Source of the DNA: Primula veris
Lineage: Eukaryota; Streptophyta; Magnoliopsida; Ericales; Primulaceae
Assembly (NCBI GenBank): GCA_963682055.1
Contig: OY821751.1
Span: 11,160,001 to 11,224,000 of the forward strand
DNA length: 64,000 nt
Direction: 5' to 3'
Of the stretch, positions 22,922 to 35,976 are shown piece by piece. The position numbers and the translations under genes are program-made. How positions within the stretch are numbered: position 1 is the stretch's first letter; each line of letters begins with the position of its first letter. The notes below the pieces were generated by a model. It searched no databases. It had not been told where the DNA came from and worked only from the letters and a program-made list of their open reading frames with translations.

Positions 22922-24874
22922 TGTAACATCCCGTATTTTTATAAATGGTTTTATTTATGATTTAATTTATTCAAAAACGTTTTATACAAATTTCACAAAA
23001 AACCGGTCATTCGACTAATTTTTAGCCAAAAACCGAAACTCTTCCGAAAAACTTTATTTTAAAAACCTGTTACTAATTTTATAAATAAAAAGGACCCAAT
23101 AGGTTTGTTTCTAAAGATTTGTTATTTTTGTGTAGTAAAACTATATTTTTGGAGTTAGAGTTAACTTTTAGAACTTTGGGGACCAAATAGTTCGTTACCA
23201 CAAACTTTATCAAAACAGTTTTTATCTATTCAATTCAGCCCACTTTTTCAAAGCAAAAGACCTAAAACAAGAGAGAAAAGAGAGAAAAAGAGATAAACCA
23301 AAGCTTAGGAAGAAGAAAAAGAAACCACGTTAGCGGATTATTACCGGAAGCATCTCCACTACGCTCTAAGATAACAGGGGTTATCCATTGCGACTAGACG
23401 AGGGTGTATGTTAGGATTTGGTTTTGCGTTTATTAGAAATTGGGGGTTTATGCCTTTTTATCTTAATTAGGTTTATAAATTGTTAATTGGGTTTAATTGT
23501 TGTATGATTTATTCACTTATTTGAATGGGAGAAATTGATAAGTTAATTATATTAATTTCGGATTAATGAGATTATGGATGGATTTGCATGTTTTATGCGT
23601 TGATTATTGTGATTATATAATTATTGATGAAATTGGATAAATTTATGTTGAATAATGGTGAATTGTAGTTTATGCATACAAGATGTTTGTTAAAATGCCT
23701 GAAAGTGATTTTATGTTGTTATAGCGTTTGGCTAGCTGTGAATTTAGTACATGTGGTTATGTGTTCTGTTGTATTACGTTAAGTGACGTATGAGATGGTA
23801 TTATTTGAATAGTATAATATTATTGGCCGAGGCCTTAATATTTATACGTATGAGATTGTGTTAATTGGATGATTTATTATTATTGGCCGAGGCCTTGTGA
23901 TTTAGCTGTAGTGGCAATGGTCTCTGTCTCTCCTTAATTCCGGGGACAGAAGACGGCCGAGGGGATAGAGAATGACCTATCTTACGGACTGGGATAGGTG
24001 GCGTGAGAGGTCCCAGTGTGCACTATTTACTTTTATGTTAGCAATGGTCTATGTCTCTCCCTAATTCCGGGGACATAAGACTGCCGAAGGGATAGGGAAT
24101 GACTCGTCTTACGGACTGGGGCGAGTGGCGTGAGAGGTCCAAGTGCGCACTATAAATCTACTTTTATGTTGCAATGGTCTATGTCTCTCCCTAATTCCGG
24201 GGATATAAGACGGCCGAAAGGATAGGGAATGACCTACCTTACGGACTGGGGTAGGTGGCGTGAGAGGTCCATGTATGCTATAGATGTGTGTTGATGTTAC
24301 TTAATTTATTTAATTTATCCCGCTGTAGAATGTCATTATATTTCTTTTTATTCGTCGATTATCGTAGTTGTAGAATTTGTGAGTTTTTGCATTTATGGGA
24401 TGGAGTGACGGTGTTTGTGGTGCCGTCCCGTCTAGTTATGTGCGTGGGACTCACCGTTACAGTTTTGTATTTCAGGTACTTTATAGGTTGAAGCGTTTGG
24501 ATAGGAGCCATTGAAATGCATCACATGGGTTCGGGGCTTTCGCTTTCTTTTTATTTTAGAACAATTTTGAGGTTGTAGGCTACGGGCAAATTGCATTTGT
24601 TTAGTTCCTCTTATATAATTTTGTTAAAACCTTTTGGTAGTGTAGCCGCGTTTGACAAACATTTTAATTATTATTTACTTGTTCCTTTAGCTCGTTAGTG
24701 TTTTCTTTTAAAATTTAAATTTTGTAACAACAGGTTTCACTTTTCTTTTATTTAAAAAGGTTATGTCTCGATATTCGTGTTTAGAATTTAAATTTTGTAA
24801 CAACATGTTTCACTTTTCTTTTATTTAAAAAGGTTATGTCTCGATATTCGTGTTTAGAATTTTGAGGCATGACA
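22922..24874 (+). repeat. Solo LTR of the chromovirus family, inside the LINE
   Basis: Runs from TGTAACATCCCGTATTT to GAGGCATGACA with no internal element attached. The flanks are ATAAT (22917-22921) and ACAAT (24875-24879), a 5-bp duplication with one mismatch. It carries the family's three ~125-bp tandem units (about 23905-24270). A private 73-bp duplication is present near the end (TTTGTAACAAC at 24721 and 24794). Solo LTRs arise by recombination between the two LTRs of an element. Confidence 0.85.
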
Positions 24875-25242
24875 ACAATGCTAGTTATTCATGATATTGA
24901 TGAGAACACTCACTCTGATAATGAACATGCAACACTTGGAAAAAGTGAAGAGAATGCCAGCTTAGATAATCTTTTTCCCCTTAAAAATATTATTGTACTT
25001 AGTATATGTGAGTAAGAGGGCCCGGCTTCTAAAGAATTGGTGGTTTTATCTCCAAAAATAGCTGAGCACGCATACCAAGAATCCAGTCTTCTAGGTAGGC
25101 TCAATGTATCACCAAGGAAACCACCAGAAATTCAAAAAGAAAATGGAGATTGTTCAGTAGTCAAAAGAAAAATCCTAGCAAGGAAATTCAAGAATCCCCA
25201 ATGAACTTAAGGTCTTCTGTAAAGACCTCGAAAGTTTTATAA

Positions 25243-28063
25243 ATGATTAATACACTTATTTGGAATTTAAGGGGTATTGCAAGTAAAGCTACCACTAGAA
25301 GATTAAAAAGACTATGTGTACATTATAAAATTCCTTTGCTTTTTTGTTTGGAACCAATGGTGTCATCTGATCAAGCTGAGGGGTATAAAAGAAAATTTGG
25401 CATTGATAAGGTTTGGGTACATATGAGTAATAAAATTTTGGATTTTTTGCACATATGACTTTAAGCTTTCTCTAACTAAGGAAATGGACCGATGTATGAA
25501 CTTCGCCCTCACTAGTACCTTATTTTCTCATAAGTTGCAATTAAGTATTATTTATGCAAAATGCACCAAAGAAGAGAGAAGAGACCTATGGAATTTTTTT
25601 ATAGAATAGCTATAATCAAGATCCTTGGCTGATTGGAGGTGACTTTAATACAATTTATGAAGAGAGAGATAAAATAGGGGTACTTCAAATGGATATGATA
25701 GCTCGAAATTATTACTTGAGCTGCTTAGATGTTATTGGTCCTCAAGAACTTGATTATGAAGGGTCAAGATATAACTGGTGGAATAAAAAATGTGCTAATC
25801 AGAGTATAATGGAAAGAATAGATAAAGTGTGTACTAACAGTGCTTTTGATGAATTATTTCACAAAGTTTCTATTAAACACTTAAATAAAAGAACTTCAAA
25901 CCATGCTGCTTTGTTAATCACCTTAAGCACTGATTGGGATAAGAACCCAAAGAGGTTTATCTTTCAAAAATGTTGGTCTGATCACAAAGATTTTAAAAAA
26001 AAACATAAGTGAAAACTGGAAGAGTTATAAAGATGGCGATGCTATTTACTCTCTTTGTAGCAATTTGAAGGCTATCAAAAAAGTTTTACAGGATTGGAAT
26101 AGACTCACCTTTGGTGACATATTTCAAGTTGTATCTACTGCTGAAGATGATGTTCAAAAATTCGAATTTGAGGGTAAAGATGATCCCTCTCCATAAAAAA
26201 GAGCAAATCTACATAAAGCTTATGGTGAGTTAAACTACAAACAGAAAATATAAGAGAAATTTTGGAGGCAAAAGGCAAATTTAAAGTGGGCAATAGAGGG
26301 GGAAAGTAACTCAAAATACTTTCATGCTATGGTAAAGGGGAAAAGAAAGAGAAGAATTATTCATTCTATAAAAAATTCTAATGGTGTTGTTATTAGAGTT
26401 GCAGCAGGTATTCAAAATGAATCTACTTCTTATTTTCAGTCTATTTTTGTTCCTGATAGTCAAGAGCAAGGGGATTTTTCTAGCCTAAATTACATTCCTA
26501 GGCTGATAAATAATGATTATAATGGTTTTTTAGACAATTATCCAACTCTGGATGAATTGAAAGAAGCTATTTGGGGGCTAGATAAAAATAGTTCTTCTGG
26601 CCAAGATGGTTTTAATGGACATTATTTTGCCAATGCCTGGCATATTATTAAAAATGATATTCATCAAGTCATTCTGCAGGTCTTTGCTGGCTCTGAACTT
26701 CCTAAATTAATGATTACAACTCTTATTCCTCTTATCACTAAAATCAAAAGTCCAAAAACTTTTGCTGACTATAGGCCAATCAGATTAAGTAATTTCTGCA
26801 ACAAGATCATCTCTAAGATTCTGGATACTAGACTTGCTACAATTTTGCCTCATTTTATAGTGGAGAACCAAAGTGGTTTTATAAAACGGAGAGACATCAC
26901 TGATAATGTCCTCCTTGCTCAAGAACTTATAAGTACTTTTGGGTGCTAAAAATAAAGGAAAAAATGTTGCTATTAAAGTCTTATGACAGCGTTTCTTGAT
27001 TATTTATGATAAAGTTTTGAGAAAGATGGGGTTTTCTAAAATGCTAATAGACAGGGTTTGGAGGCTTATTTCTAATATTCACTTTAGTGTGATAGTAAAT
27101 GGAGTTGCTACTGCCTTTTTCAAATCTACTCAAGGGTTGAGACAAGGGGATCCATTCTCTTCTGTCTTATTTATTATTTGTTTTGAGGTTTTCTCAAGAA
27201 ATCTCAACAATCTTATCTACAATGGGAGATATCAAAGATTTAAAATTCCTATGGGCTGTCCTATCATCACTCATCTTGCTTATGCAGATGATATTATTAT
27301 TTTCTCAGCAGCTACTAAAAGATCTATTACTGAAGTGCACAAGGTGATAAAGCAATATGAAAGAAATTCAGGTCAAGAGGTAAACTATAATAAAAGCTTC
27401 GTTTATTGCTCTAAAAGTGTCATCAATATGCAAGGCAAATCTCTTGAAGAAAAGACAAGTATTACTTTAAAAAATCCTCCTTTTGTTTATTTGGGTTGGC
27501 TCTAAAAGAAAGAAAGGTATTTATTTTCATGGTATGCTTACAAAAGTCAGAAAAACTATGAGTACTTGGAAATCAAAGTGACTGTCAATGGGGTCTAAAA
27601 TTATCTTTATTAGGCATGTTTTCCAGTACATTCCTATTTATACTCTTATAGCTATGCAACCTCCTAAGATGATCCTTAGTGATGTTGAAAGGATTTTTGC
27701 TAATTTTTATGGGGACCAGATGGTGAAAAGAATAAATTACACTAGGTTTCCTAGGCTAATATTACTTATGATATTGAGGAAGGAGGGTTGGGGATTAGAG
27801 ACTTACAAGACATCACAAATACTTTTGCAGTAAAACTATTATGGAAGTTTAGAAATCAAAATTCGTTATGGGCAAAATTTATGAAAAATAAATACTGTAA
27901 AAAAAGTGCATCCAGCTATGGCTAAAAGGGAAATTACAAATGGTAGATGGAAAAGAATGCTTGAAGTTAAAGGTGTGGTTGAAATAAAAATCTTGTGGCA
28001 AGCTGGTAAATGAAACTTTGATACTAACTGGGATAATTGGTGTGGTGAAGGGTCCTATAAACT
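25243..28063 (+). pseudogene. LINE ORF2: endonuclease and reverse transcriptase
   Basis: The start gives MINTLIWNLRGIASKATTRR, typical of L1 APE-type endonuclease, and later DPWLIGGDFNTIYEERD (about 25618). The RT domain has TLIPLITKIKSPKTFADYRPI (about 26715) and FIKRRDITDNVLLAQE (about 26880). Then QGLRQGDPFSSVLF (about 27135) and the catalytic YADDIIIFSA (about 27280) follow. A C-terminal 'W..DNWCGEGSYKL' motif is cut at 28063. Stops and frameshifts occur near 25456, 25610, 26010, 26947 and 27505. Zinc-binding and RNase H parts are missing downstream. Confidence 0.85.
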
Positions 28064-28356
28064 TGTAACGACCCGGCCCCACGGACCGAACCGCCATATG
28101 CCCGTATCAACAATATTGTCCGTTTTGGCTCAACTTCCCAGGGGAATTACCCATCATGGTACTACTCCAAGTTAAGCACGCTTAACTGTGGAGTTCCGTC
28201 CTCGCTATTGTGCCGCACGGTTTTAAAAGACATTGTTGATAGGAAATGGATCTTTAAGCTCATATATGACATGAGTACTCTCATATCTGGGCGATGTGGG
28301 ACTGACGCACAACACCGCACCACAGAAATTCCTTCCTGTAAATATGGGTCGCCACA
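28064..28356 (-). mobile_element. Cassandra-like TRIM LTR with 5S rRNA-like segment
   Basis: Minus strand from TGTGGCGACCCATATTT to GCCGGGTCGTTACA, 293 bp. It contains CAGTCCCACATCGCCC and, at about 28143-28197 (minus), a 5S-like stretch with ACTCCACAGTTAAGCGTGCT and GGAGTAGTACCATGATGGGT. Those match the polymerase III promoter half of plant 5S rRNA. A 5S-derived segment inside a short LTR is the hallmark of Cassandra. No second LTR or internal region is visible, so it is a solo LTR or truncated; flanking bases AAACT and AAAGA match only partly. Confidence 0.8.
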
Positions 28357-28629
28357 AAAGAATCGTCAGCAATAAAGGAAATTAGAATAATTATCACAGT
28401 CATGTGTAAATTTACCAACACGCAATGGTAATTGCGATAAGTAGGGGTGAACAATAATCGGTTCGGATCAGTATTTGATAAAAATAGGAACCAAAAAAAT
28501 TAAAAGTAAACAGTTTGGTTGTGTTCGGTCAGAACCAAATTATTGATTATAACCAAACCAAACCAAACCAATCATATGTTTAGTTATATGTTGCGAGTTT
28601 AATTGTCTAGCTCTCTGGAGACTGAAAAG
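28357..28629. other. Low-complexity non-coding stretch
   Basis: AT-rich, with ACCAA/AACCA repeats (about 28545-28570). No gene or repeat family recognised. Confidence 0.45.
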
Positions 28630-28940
28630 TAACACAAGTTCAAGAAGTTATCTTCTTTCAAAACGGATTTCATGCCATAATCTGGGATGGTAGGCTTTAC
28701 CTACTAGGTTTCTACTCAACGATTCTCAGCCTTGTTGCAACTTCGGACCCATTGTTCGACAAACACTTTGTAAAATATAATGGGTCCTTACTTATAGTTA
28801 CAGGAAGGACAAAATGAACAGGAGATGTCCCTATGAAGTTTGAAGTATTTTAATTTGAAATTACTCAATTCAGTTTTGGAAAAGATTATAGATTTGGCCT
28901 TTGTGTAACAGAGAGCTCTTTGTTGGTTCCGGTGCTTCTT
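28630..28940 (+). pseudogene. F-box/DUF295-like gene fragment
   Basis: A 55-codon frame reads EVIFFQNGFHAIIWDGRLYL ... FVKYNGSLLIVTGRTK and then a stop. A frame change later yields NRELFVGSGASSF. The order 'W.G..YL', 'LV.Y.G.LL.V', 'R.LFVG..SSF' is that of plant F-box proteins with a DUF295/KIB C-terminal domain. N-terminal F-box and C-terminal end are missing; a LINE 3' end abuts on the right. A second relic of the same family lies at 40345-41371. Confidence 0.55.
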
Positions 28941-28944
28941 CTTT

Positions 28945-30531
28945 CGTTTTTTGTTTTTTTTAATAATTGGTGAGCAAAACCCACATTTTTATTTTATTAA
29001 TAGATGAAAAAAATAAAAATGCGGGGGAATAACCCCACAAAAGCAGTACAAATGAAAAGGGGCCAAAAGTACCCCTATTCGAAATAAGGTCTAACAAATA
29101 GATAAGATTACAACTTGTAAAACTAAAAGAAAACTTCTTAAATAACTTGAGGGTCTTCTTGTGTAATAAGAGGCAACTTGTGCCAGATAATACGCGTGCC
29201 ACCATACACCCAATTCTTGTATGAGAATAGCAATCGTTCTTCTTTAGAGAGAGAGAGAGCAGAGAGCTTAAACCAAGATAAAATGACGGAAAAATTACTC
29301 ATCATCTTAAAATTGGATACATCGACAAATCCATCTTCAGGATTCCATTCAAAGTAGGATTGAAATCAAATACTCTATTGGAGATAATAGCTTGTCCTCT
29401 ACTGGCAAAGAGATCTGCTTATTTGCTTTATTCTCTACAGGTATGACCAATTTCCACCATCTTTTTGCTAATTTGTTGTCAAATTTGATCAATTATTGCA
29501 TATATAGCTCATGGACATTTTTCCTTATTAAGAAGAATATTAATTAAATTTTGAGAGTCTGACTCAATAATTACCTGTTCATCCTTAATAAGATGTAAAC
29601 CATGTAGAAAAGTTAGCGTTTCCACTTCAATGATGGATTTAGTGTCCTCTATTGTAGAAAAAAACCTTTGATAAAATTAACAAGAAAATATCTCATTATA
29701 CCCACTATACCACTGTAGATACCAGAGTTATAGCTTCCATCTATATTAATCTTCACTCTATTAAGGGGAGGTTTATCCCAATGGAGTATAATAACTTTCT
29801 TAACCTTTTTAATGCTCTTACCCCAATTAGATCAAAAATTTCCCCAAAATTATTATCCTTTTTAATAAACAGCAAAAGTTGGCTTTTGACACTTGCAATA
29901 GTATTTTTACTGTTCATAACCACATTATCAAACTTATAGCTGTATCTGGATTTCCAAATACTCCTTAGAATTATAGATGGAATAATTTTGATACAGTTAC
30001 CTATTAGAGAGGAATTTGATTGTTGCCACCATGGTAGACACACCTCTAATACTCAAATTGTTGTAGGTTATTCCCATAAGTCTTGCATAAAATGAACAAA
30101 CCTTGTCTCCTATAAAACCAGTGCTAAAGAGATGTTCTATAGTTTTATTAGAATTGTAACAACAACCATATATTGAGACCAAATTTATACCCTTACTTTG
30201 CACATTTTCATCAACAACAACTGCATTAAGAAAGATATTTCACATGAAACAAGAAACCCTCAAAGGTAGTAACTTATCCCAAATAAGTGTATATAGCCAA
30301 TTAATAGTGTTTCTTTTTCTTATCAGGTTCCAAGCGGATTTGACAGTAAATACACCAGAAAAGGTCTCTGTCCAGAAGCACAAGTACTTATCCTCAGTAA
30401 GCTCCATCACCTTTTTATTTAAGTAGTGATGATAATTGTTAGGGAAAAGATTAAAAATATCATTAAAATTCCAATTACCATTTTCTCGCAGATCTTTAAA
30501 AGGAATATGAGCAACAATACCCTCATAGTTT
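28945..30531 (-). pseudogene. L1-type LINE 3' part (zinc-binding region, RNase H, 3' UTR)
   Basis: Minus strand from 30531: NYEGIVAHIPFKDLRENG, then FTVKSAWNLIR and LIWDKLLPLRVSCFM (zf-RVT), then YGCCYNSNKTIEHLFSTGF (about 30180-30090). The tail includes INIDGSYNSGIYSGIVG, the start of an RNase H (about 29755-29700), with many stops. The 3' UTR has GGGTTATTCCCCCGCATTTT (about 29035-29010) and the 3' end is an A-rich tract (T-rich on plus, about 28946-28960). The 5' part is missing; it is cut by the chromovirus LTR at 30532. Confidence 0.75.
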
Positions 30532-32302
30532 TGTAACATCCCGGATTTTTATAAATGGTTTTATTTATGATTTAATTAATCCAAAAACGTTTTATACAAT
30601 TTTTAGCCAAAAACTGAAACTCTTCCGAAAAACTTTATTTTAAAAACATGTTACTAATTTTATAAATAAAAACGACCCAACAGTTTTGTTTCTAAACATT
30701 TGTTATTTTTGAGTAGTAAAATAATAGTTTTGATCTTTAGTTAACTTTTAGAACTTTAGGGACCAAATAGTTCGCTTCTCCAAACTCTCTCAAAACAGTT
30801 TGCTAAACCTCTTTTCAGCCCACTTTTCAAAACAGAAAAACCAAAAACAAAGAGAGAAAATAGAAAAAAGAGAGATTCCAAAGTTTAGGAAGAAGAAGAA
30901 GAAACCACTTTGGCGGGTTTTTACCGGAAGCATCTCCCCTACGAACTAAGGTAACGGGGGTTATCCATTGCGACTAGACGAGGATGGATGTTAAGGTTAG
31001 ATCTTTTGTTTTTAAAATTTGGGGGTTTTCTTTTATCTCATATATATATTCTATTAAATTGTTAATTGGGTTTTATTTGTTGCTCTTTTAATTCACTTAT
31101 TTGAATTCGAAAATTGGGAATTTAGACATATGAATTTCGAATTAATGAGAACATAGATGGGTTTGTGTGTTTTTATGAGTTGTTATGTGTTATTATAGTT
31201 GTTGATAAAATTGGGTAAATTTATGTTGAATAAAGATGAGTTGTAGTTTATGCATACAAGGTGTTTGTTAAAATGCCTGAATGAGATTTTATATTGATGG
31301 ACTTGTTTGGCTAGTTGTGATTCTAGTACCGATACTTATGTGATTTTGTTGGGAATTGTGTTAATTGAATGGTTTAATATTATTGGCCGAGGCCTTGTGA
31401 TTTAGTTATTGGCAATGGTATATGTCTCTTCCTATACCAGGGACATAAGACGAGCCGAGGGGTATAGGGAATGACTCGTCTTACGGACTGTGGCGAGTGG
31501 CGTGAAGAGGTCCAAGTGCGCACTTTAAATATTTATTTGTTGGCAATGGTCTATGCCTCTCCCTATAACGGGGGCATAAGACGAGCCGAGGGGTAAAGGG
31601 AATGACATGCCTTACGGACTGAGGTAGGTGGCGTGAGAGGTCCATGTGTGTTATTTTTATATGTTGACAATGTTCTATGTCTCTCCTTATACCAGGGGCA
31701 TAAGACGAACCGAGGGGGTATAGGGAATGACCTACCTTACGGACTGGGGTAGGTGGCGTGAGAGGTCCATGTTTGTTATAGATGTGTGTTGGAGTTACTT
31801 AATTTATTTCGTTGTATGATGTTATTACATTTCTTTTTATACGTTGTTATTGTAGTTGTTGTTTGTGAGTTCTTGCATTTATTGGATGGAGTGACGGTAT
31901 CTTGTGTGGTTCCGCCCCGTCTACGTATGTGCGTGGGACTCACCATTACAGTTTTGTCTTTCAGGTACAACTTAGGTTGAGGCATTTGGATAGGAGCATT
32001 AGCGATGTATCGCATGGGCTCGGGGCTTATTTCAATTGCTTTCTTTTTACCTAAACCATTTTTGAGGTTGTAGCCTGTTGGCAAATTACATTCCTTTGGT
32101 ATTCTTTTTAGATATATCAGTTAAAACCATTTTGTCTAGTAGCCGTGTTTGGCAAACATTTTTATTTTATTCGTATAATTGGTCCTTTAGCTCGCTAGTT
32201 GTTTTCCTTTTAAAGTTAAATTTTGTACCAACAGGTTCTTTTTCCTTTTATTCAAAAGGTCACGCCTTGATGTCCGTGTTTTTAGGATTTTGATGTGTGA
32301 CA
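30532..32302 (+). repeat. Chromovirus 5' LTR, 1771 bp
   Basis: TGTAACATCCCGGATTT to GATGTGTGACA. Three tandem ~125-bp units around 31400-31770, each with GGACATAAGACGAGCCGAGG-type words and a GCGTGAGAGGTCC end. Nearly identical to the 3' LTR. Confidence 0.9.
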
Positions 32303-32305
32303 AGT

Positions 32306-32317
32306 TGGTATCAGAGC
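32306..32317 (+). promoter_or_regulatory. Primer binding site, initiator tRNA-Met
   Basis: Canonical TGGTATCAGAGC three bases after the LTR. From here to 33720 lies a non-coding leader. It contains perfect palindromes such as AACGACCGGTCGTT (about 33038 and 33106), the sister version of the 70-bp array at 18301. Confidence 0.9.
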
Positions 32318-33720
32318 TAACCAGGTTCTTGTATACTTTGGGGCGACGGTAAGATGGGTAACCATTGAACCAAGATCCATCGTATCATTTCACAAAACTT
32401 TTTCCAAAAACTCAAACTTTTTCTAAAACGAGGGGTTACATTTAGCTTAAAACATGTAGCTAGAATTTAGTAGTAGTTGATGAAAGGAAAGTCCACATGT
32501 GAGGCAAGTTGGGGACAATGAGGACACTTGTTGATCCCGGCTCGCCAAATTAGTGGGTGGACCTCTCGTCGGTATCTGTGAAGGAATACCTTAGCGATGT
32601 GGAGTTCTAGAGTATGCGAGGACGCTCGTGTGCTTTAGGATAACGTATCGTGAGGGGTTATCCCATGCACTTTTGTGTTATTTGTATGTGTGTGAAGATT
32701 GATGAAGTGTGTATGAAGTATAAGTTTGCAATGGCAAGTAGTAGCGAAGTATTAGAGTGCGAGAATTGTGAAGTTGATGGTCTTACGTAATATGTTTTCT
32801 AAATTATTGACTTGTGTGTGAATGAATATTATATGCGAATGGATGTTGATCGTAAAAATATTGTGGAATAAAATGATGAAGATGTGTGATATGTGCCATG
32901 TAAGGAATTTACAAGTGTTGAGGAATTTTACGTTTTTGAATAATTATTTTTCTGCAGAAAAACGATTGGTCGTTTTATTTTAATTTTTATTTCGATCGGT
33001 CGTTGTTTTCTGACCTCTCGGGTCATATTTGGTCCAAAACGACCGGTCGTTTTTCTTATTTCGACCGATCATCTTTTTCTGACCTCTCGGGTCAGATTTG
33101 GACCAAAACGACCGGTCGTTTTGTCAAAAACGATTGGTCGTTTTCTGGCGAATTTGACGGTTTTTTCGCTAAACTTCAAACGCTCGTAACTCCTTCGTTT
33201 TTACTCCGAATTTGGTTCCGCTTGAACCGTTGGCTTTGTATTTTAGTACTCTATAATTTTGAACCTTAAAAAGCTTGATAAAATTATTAGCATGCAAAAC
33301 GAGCTTTTATCATGTTTTTCATATTTTGTTGTCATCAAAACAATCGACTAGAAGAACATCGGTCAATAAAGTAGATTGAAATGTTATATGCATGTTGCAT
33401 GTCGAAAAATGACGGTATTGTTATTCATGATGTAAGGAGATAATTCATGTTGACTTGTGGCGTGTGAAATAACGTAAGTCTAAGAGTTAGTAGGAATTGA
33501 GAATTTAAATTTTATCGAATTACGACTAGAGAAATTTAGTGGAATGTGAAATTGTGATTGTGAACTTAGTAATGTGTGGAATGTTGTATTGTATGATTAG
33601 CAGAATTTGAAATTTTTGGTGGAATGTGGATTTGTTAAGTGTTGGGAGTCAAGACGAACAAGTAGAGTATTCATGTATGAGTAGTAGTGTTGAGTGAGAT
33701 AACTAAAGTGTTGGTTTAAA

Positions 33721-34104
33721 ATGTTTGTAGTCATGGCATCTAGTGAGTCTTTGTCGTTAGAAATTGGGGTTCTGGAGAACCCGATTATTGTAGAGACTCC
33801 TGTTGGGGGTCGAGTTGTGTTGGACCGAGTGTGTCGGTCTTGTGAGATGGTGGTCGTGGACCACGTGTTTATGTTTGATTTAATTGTTATAGAGATGTCG
33901 GGATTCGACGTGATACTTGGAATGGACTGGTTGGTTCATTTCAACTCTTTCATCGATTGTGTTCGACGAAAAGTTTTCCTTACAACTTCATCCGGAGATG
34001 AGGTGTTCTTTCGTGGGGAAAGGGACGCTACCCTTTCTTCTATTCCTTATTATTCCAAGTGGGTTGTGGGCAACCTGTCTGTCTTTTGGCTAGTCTCTAG
34101 ATAG
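33721..34104 (+). pseudogene. Chromovirus retropepsin fragment
   Basis: 127 codons with the family's C-terminal protease signature FDVILGMDWLVHFNSFIDC. The N-terminal flap with the catalytic D-S/T-G triad and the whole of gag are missing, consistent with a deletion ending near 33725. Confidence 0.75.
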
Positions 34105-34199
34105 TAGATAACGACGAGGAAGTGGAAATATAGCCAAGCGTAGTGGACGATTTTAGAGATGTGTTTCTCAATGATCTACCGGGGTAACCACCGAAGAGA

Positions 34200-35970
34200 G
34201 GGCTAGATTTTTCTATCGACTTGGTACCGGGAACGACACCCATAGCCATTTCCCCTACCGTTTGGCACCGGCAGAGTTGAAAGAGTTAAGTATGCAGTTA
34301 GAGGAACTATTGGAGAAGGGGTTTATTAGGCGGAGTACGTCACCGTGGGCGGCACCGGCCTTATTCGTGCAAAAGAAGGATGGATCGATGAGGATGTGCA
34401 TCGACTATCGGAAGCTAAATAGGGTGACTATTAAGAATAAGTACCCAATACCTTGAATTGATGATTTGTTTGACCAACTGAAGGGAGCGACGTTCTTTTC
34501 AAAAATCGACTTGCGATCAGGCTATCACCAATTGAGGGTGAAGGATGAGGACATTTCGAAAGTGGCCTTGAGGACCCGGTATGGCCACTATGAGTTTGTG
34601 GTCATGCCATTCGGGTTAACTAATGTGCCGGCAGCATTTATAGAGTTAATGAACCGGATCTTTAAGGAGTATCTCGACAAGTTCGTGGTGGTGTTCGTCG
34701 ACGATATCTTGATTTACTCATGTTCAAGAGAGGAACATGAGGAGCATCTCCGTTTAGCGTTGCTCACGTTGAGAGAGCACCAACTTTACGGAAAATTTAG
34801 CAAATGTGAGTTTTGGCTAAATGAGGTGAAATTTCTTGGGCATGTGATCTCGGAAGATGGAGTAAAGGTGGACGCGACGAAAATTGAGGCGGTTTCGAAA
34901 TGGGCACAATAAAAAAATGTGTTCAAGATTCGAAGTTTCTTGGGTTTAGCGGGATACTATCGACGTTTCGTCAAGGATTTCTCGAAGTTGGCGACTCCAA
35001 TGACTCACCTTACCAAGAAAGGGGTGAAGTTCGTGTGGAGTGAGGCTTGCGAGAAAGCTTTCCTAGAGCTCAAGAAACGGTTGACTAGTTTCCCCATACT
35101 AGTTATTCCCGAGCAGGGGAAGGGTTACCAATTGTATTGCGATGCTTCAAAGGAAGGGTTGGGTTGCGTCTTGATGCAAGACGGAAAGGTTATCGCATAT
35201 GCTTCGCGACAACTAAAGGTTCACGAAAAGAACTATCCGACACATGATCTAGAGCTAGCGGCAATAGTTCATGCATTGAAGATGTGGAGACATTATCTGT
35301 TCGGGGAAAATTTCGAAGTGTTCTCGGATCACAAGAGCTTAGGGTATACTTTTACCCAACGGGATCTAAATATGCGACAACGATGATGGATGGAATATTT
35401 GGAACAGTACGACTATGACTTGCACTATCACCCGGGAAAGGCCAATGTACTGGTGGATGCTTTGAGTCGAAAGTCCCATTCGACCTTAGAGCATGTGGCG
35501 ATCGAGGAATGGAGGATGATGGGAAAAGTGAACGAGTTCCACTTGGAGTTGGGGCATGTTAATGTGGGGACTTTGTACACAATAGTGGTACAACCGGAAC
35601 TTGTGGGTTCTGAAAGAACAAGATGGGGACGAGAAAGTGGAGAACTATGAGAAACAGATGAGTTCGAGCGAAGGATTAGATGGCTAGACAAAAGGAACCG
35701 ATGGAGGACTACGATTTAAGGGAAGGACTTATGTGACGGAAAACATGAGGAACGAGGTATTAAAGGAGTTTCACCACTCCCGATTAGCCGTTCATCTCGG
35801 TAGGAAAAAAATGTATCACGATGCGAAGAGACAATTTTGGTGGCCCGGAATGAAACGAGATGTAGCTTCATATGTTAGCAGGTGCCTAACTTGCCAGCAA
35901 GTGAAGGCGGAACACCAAAGGCAGGCGGGTATGCTCCAACCCTTACCGGTGGCAGAATGGAAGTGGAAAA
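34200..35970 (+). pseudogene. Chromovirus pol: RT, RNase H, integrase zinc finger
   Basis: RT starts with [20 protein letters not shown] and continues through [38 protein letters not shown] and FVDDILIYS. RNase H has [18 protein letters not shown] and VFSDHKSL. The integrase zinc finger HHSRLAVHLGR ... CLTCQQVKAEHQ follows. In-frame stops lie at about 34456 (after KYPIP), 34910 and 35385. A frameshift lies near 35620 and a stop after GLDG. Domain order RT-RNaseH-INT defines Ty3/gypsy. Confidence 0.9.
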
Positions 35971-35976
35971 GGATAG

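Larger units (their letters stand above)
21790..28063 (+). mobile_element. L1-type LINE, split by a solo LTR
   Basis: The 5' leader begins near 21790 and ORF1 at 21848. The element is interrupted at 22922-24874 by a chromovirus solo LTR and resumes with the end of ORF1 and ORF2 (endonuclease, RT). It is cut at 28063 by a Cassandra-like LTR before its 3' end. Multiple stops and frameshifts mark it inactive. Confidence 0.8.

Noticed and set aside
28143..28197. 5S rRNA gene
   Set aside because: Only part of the 5S sequence is present, with mismatches, and it lies inside a TG...CA LTR, so it is the 5S-derived segment of a Cassandra-like TRIM.
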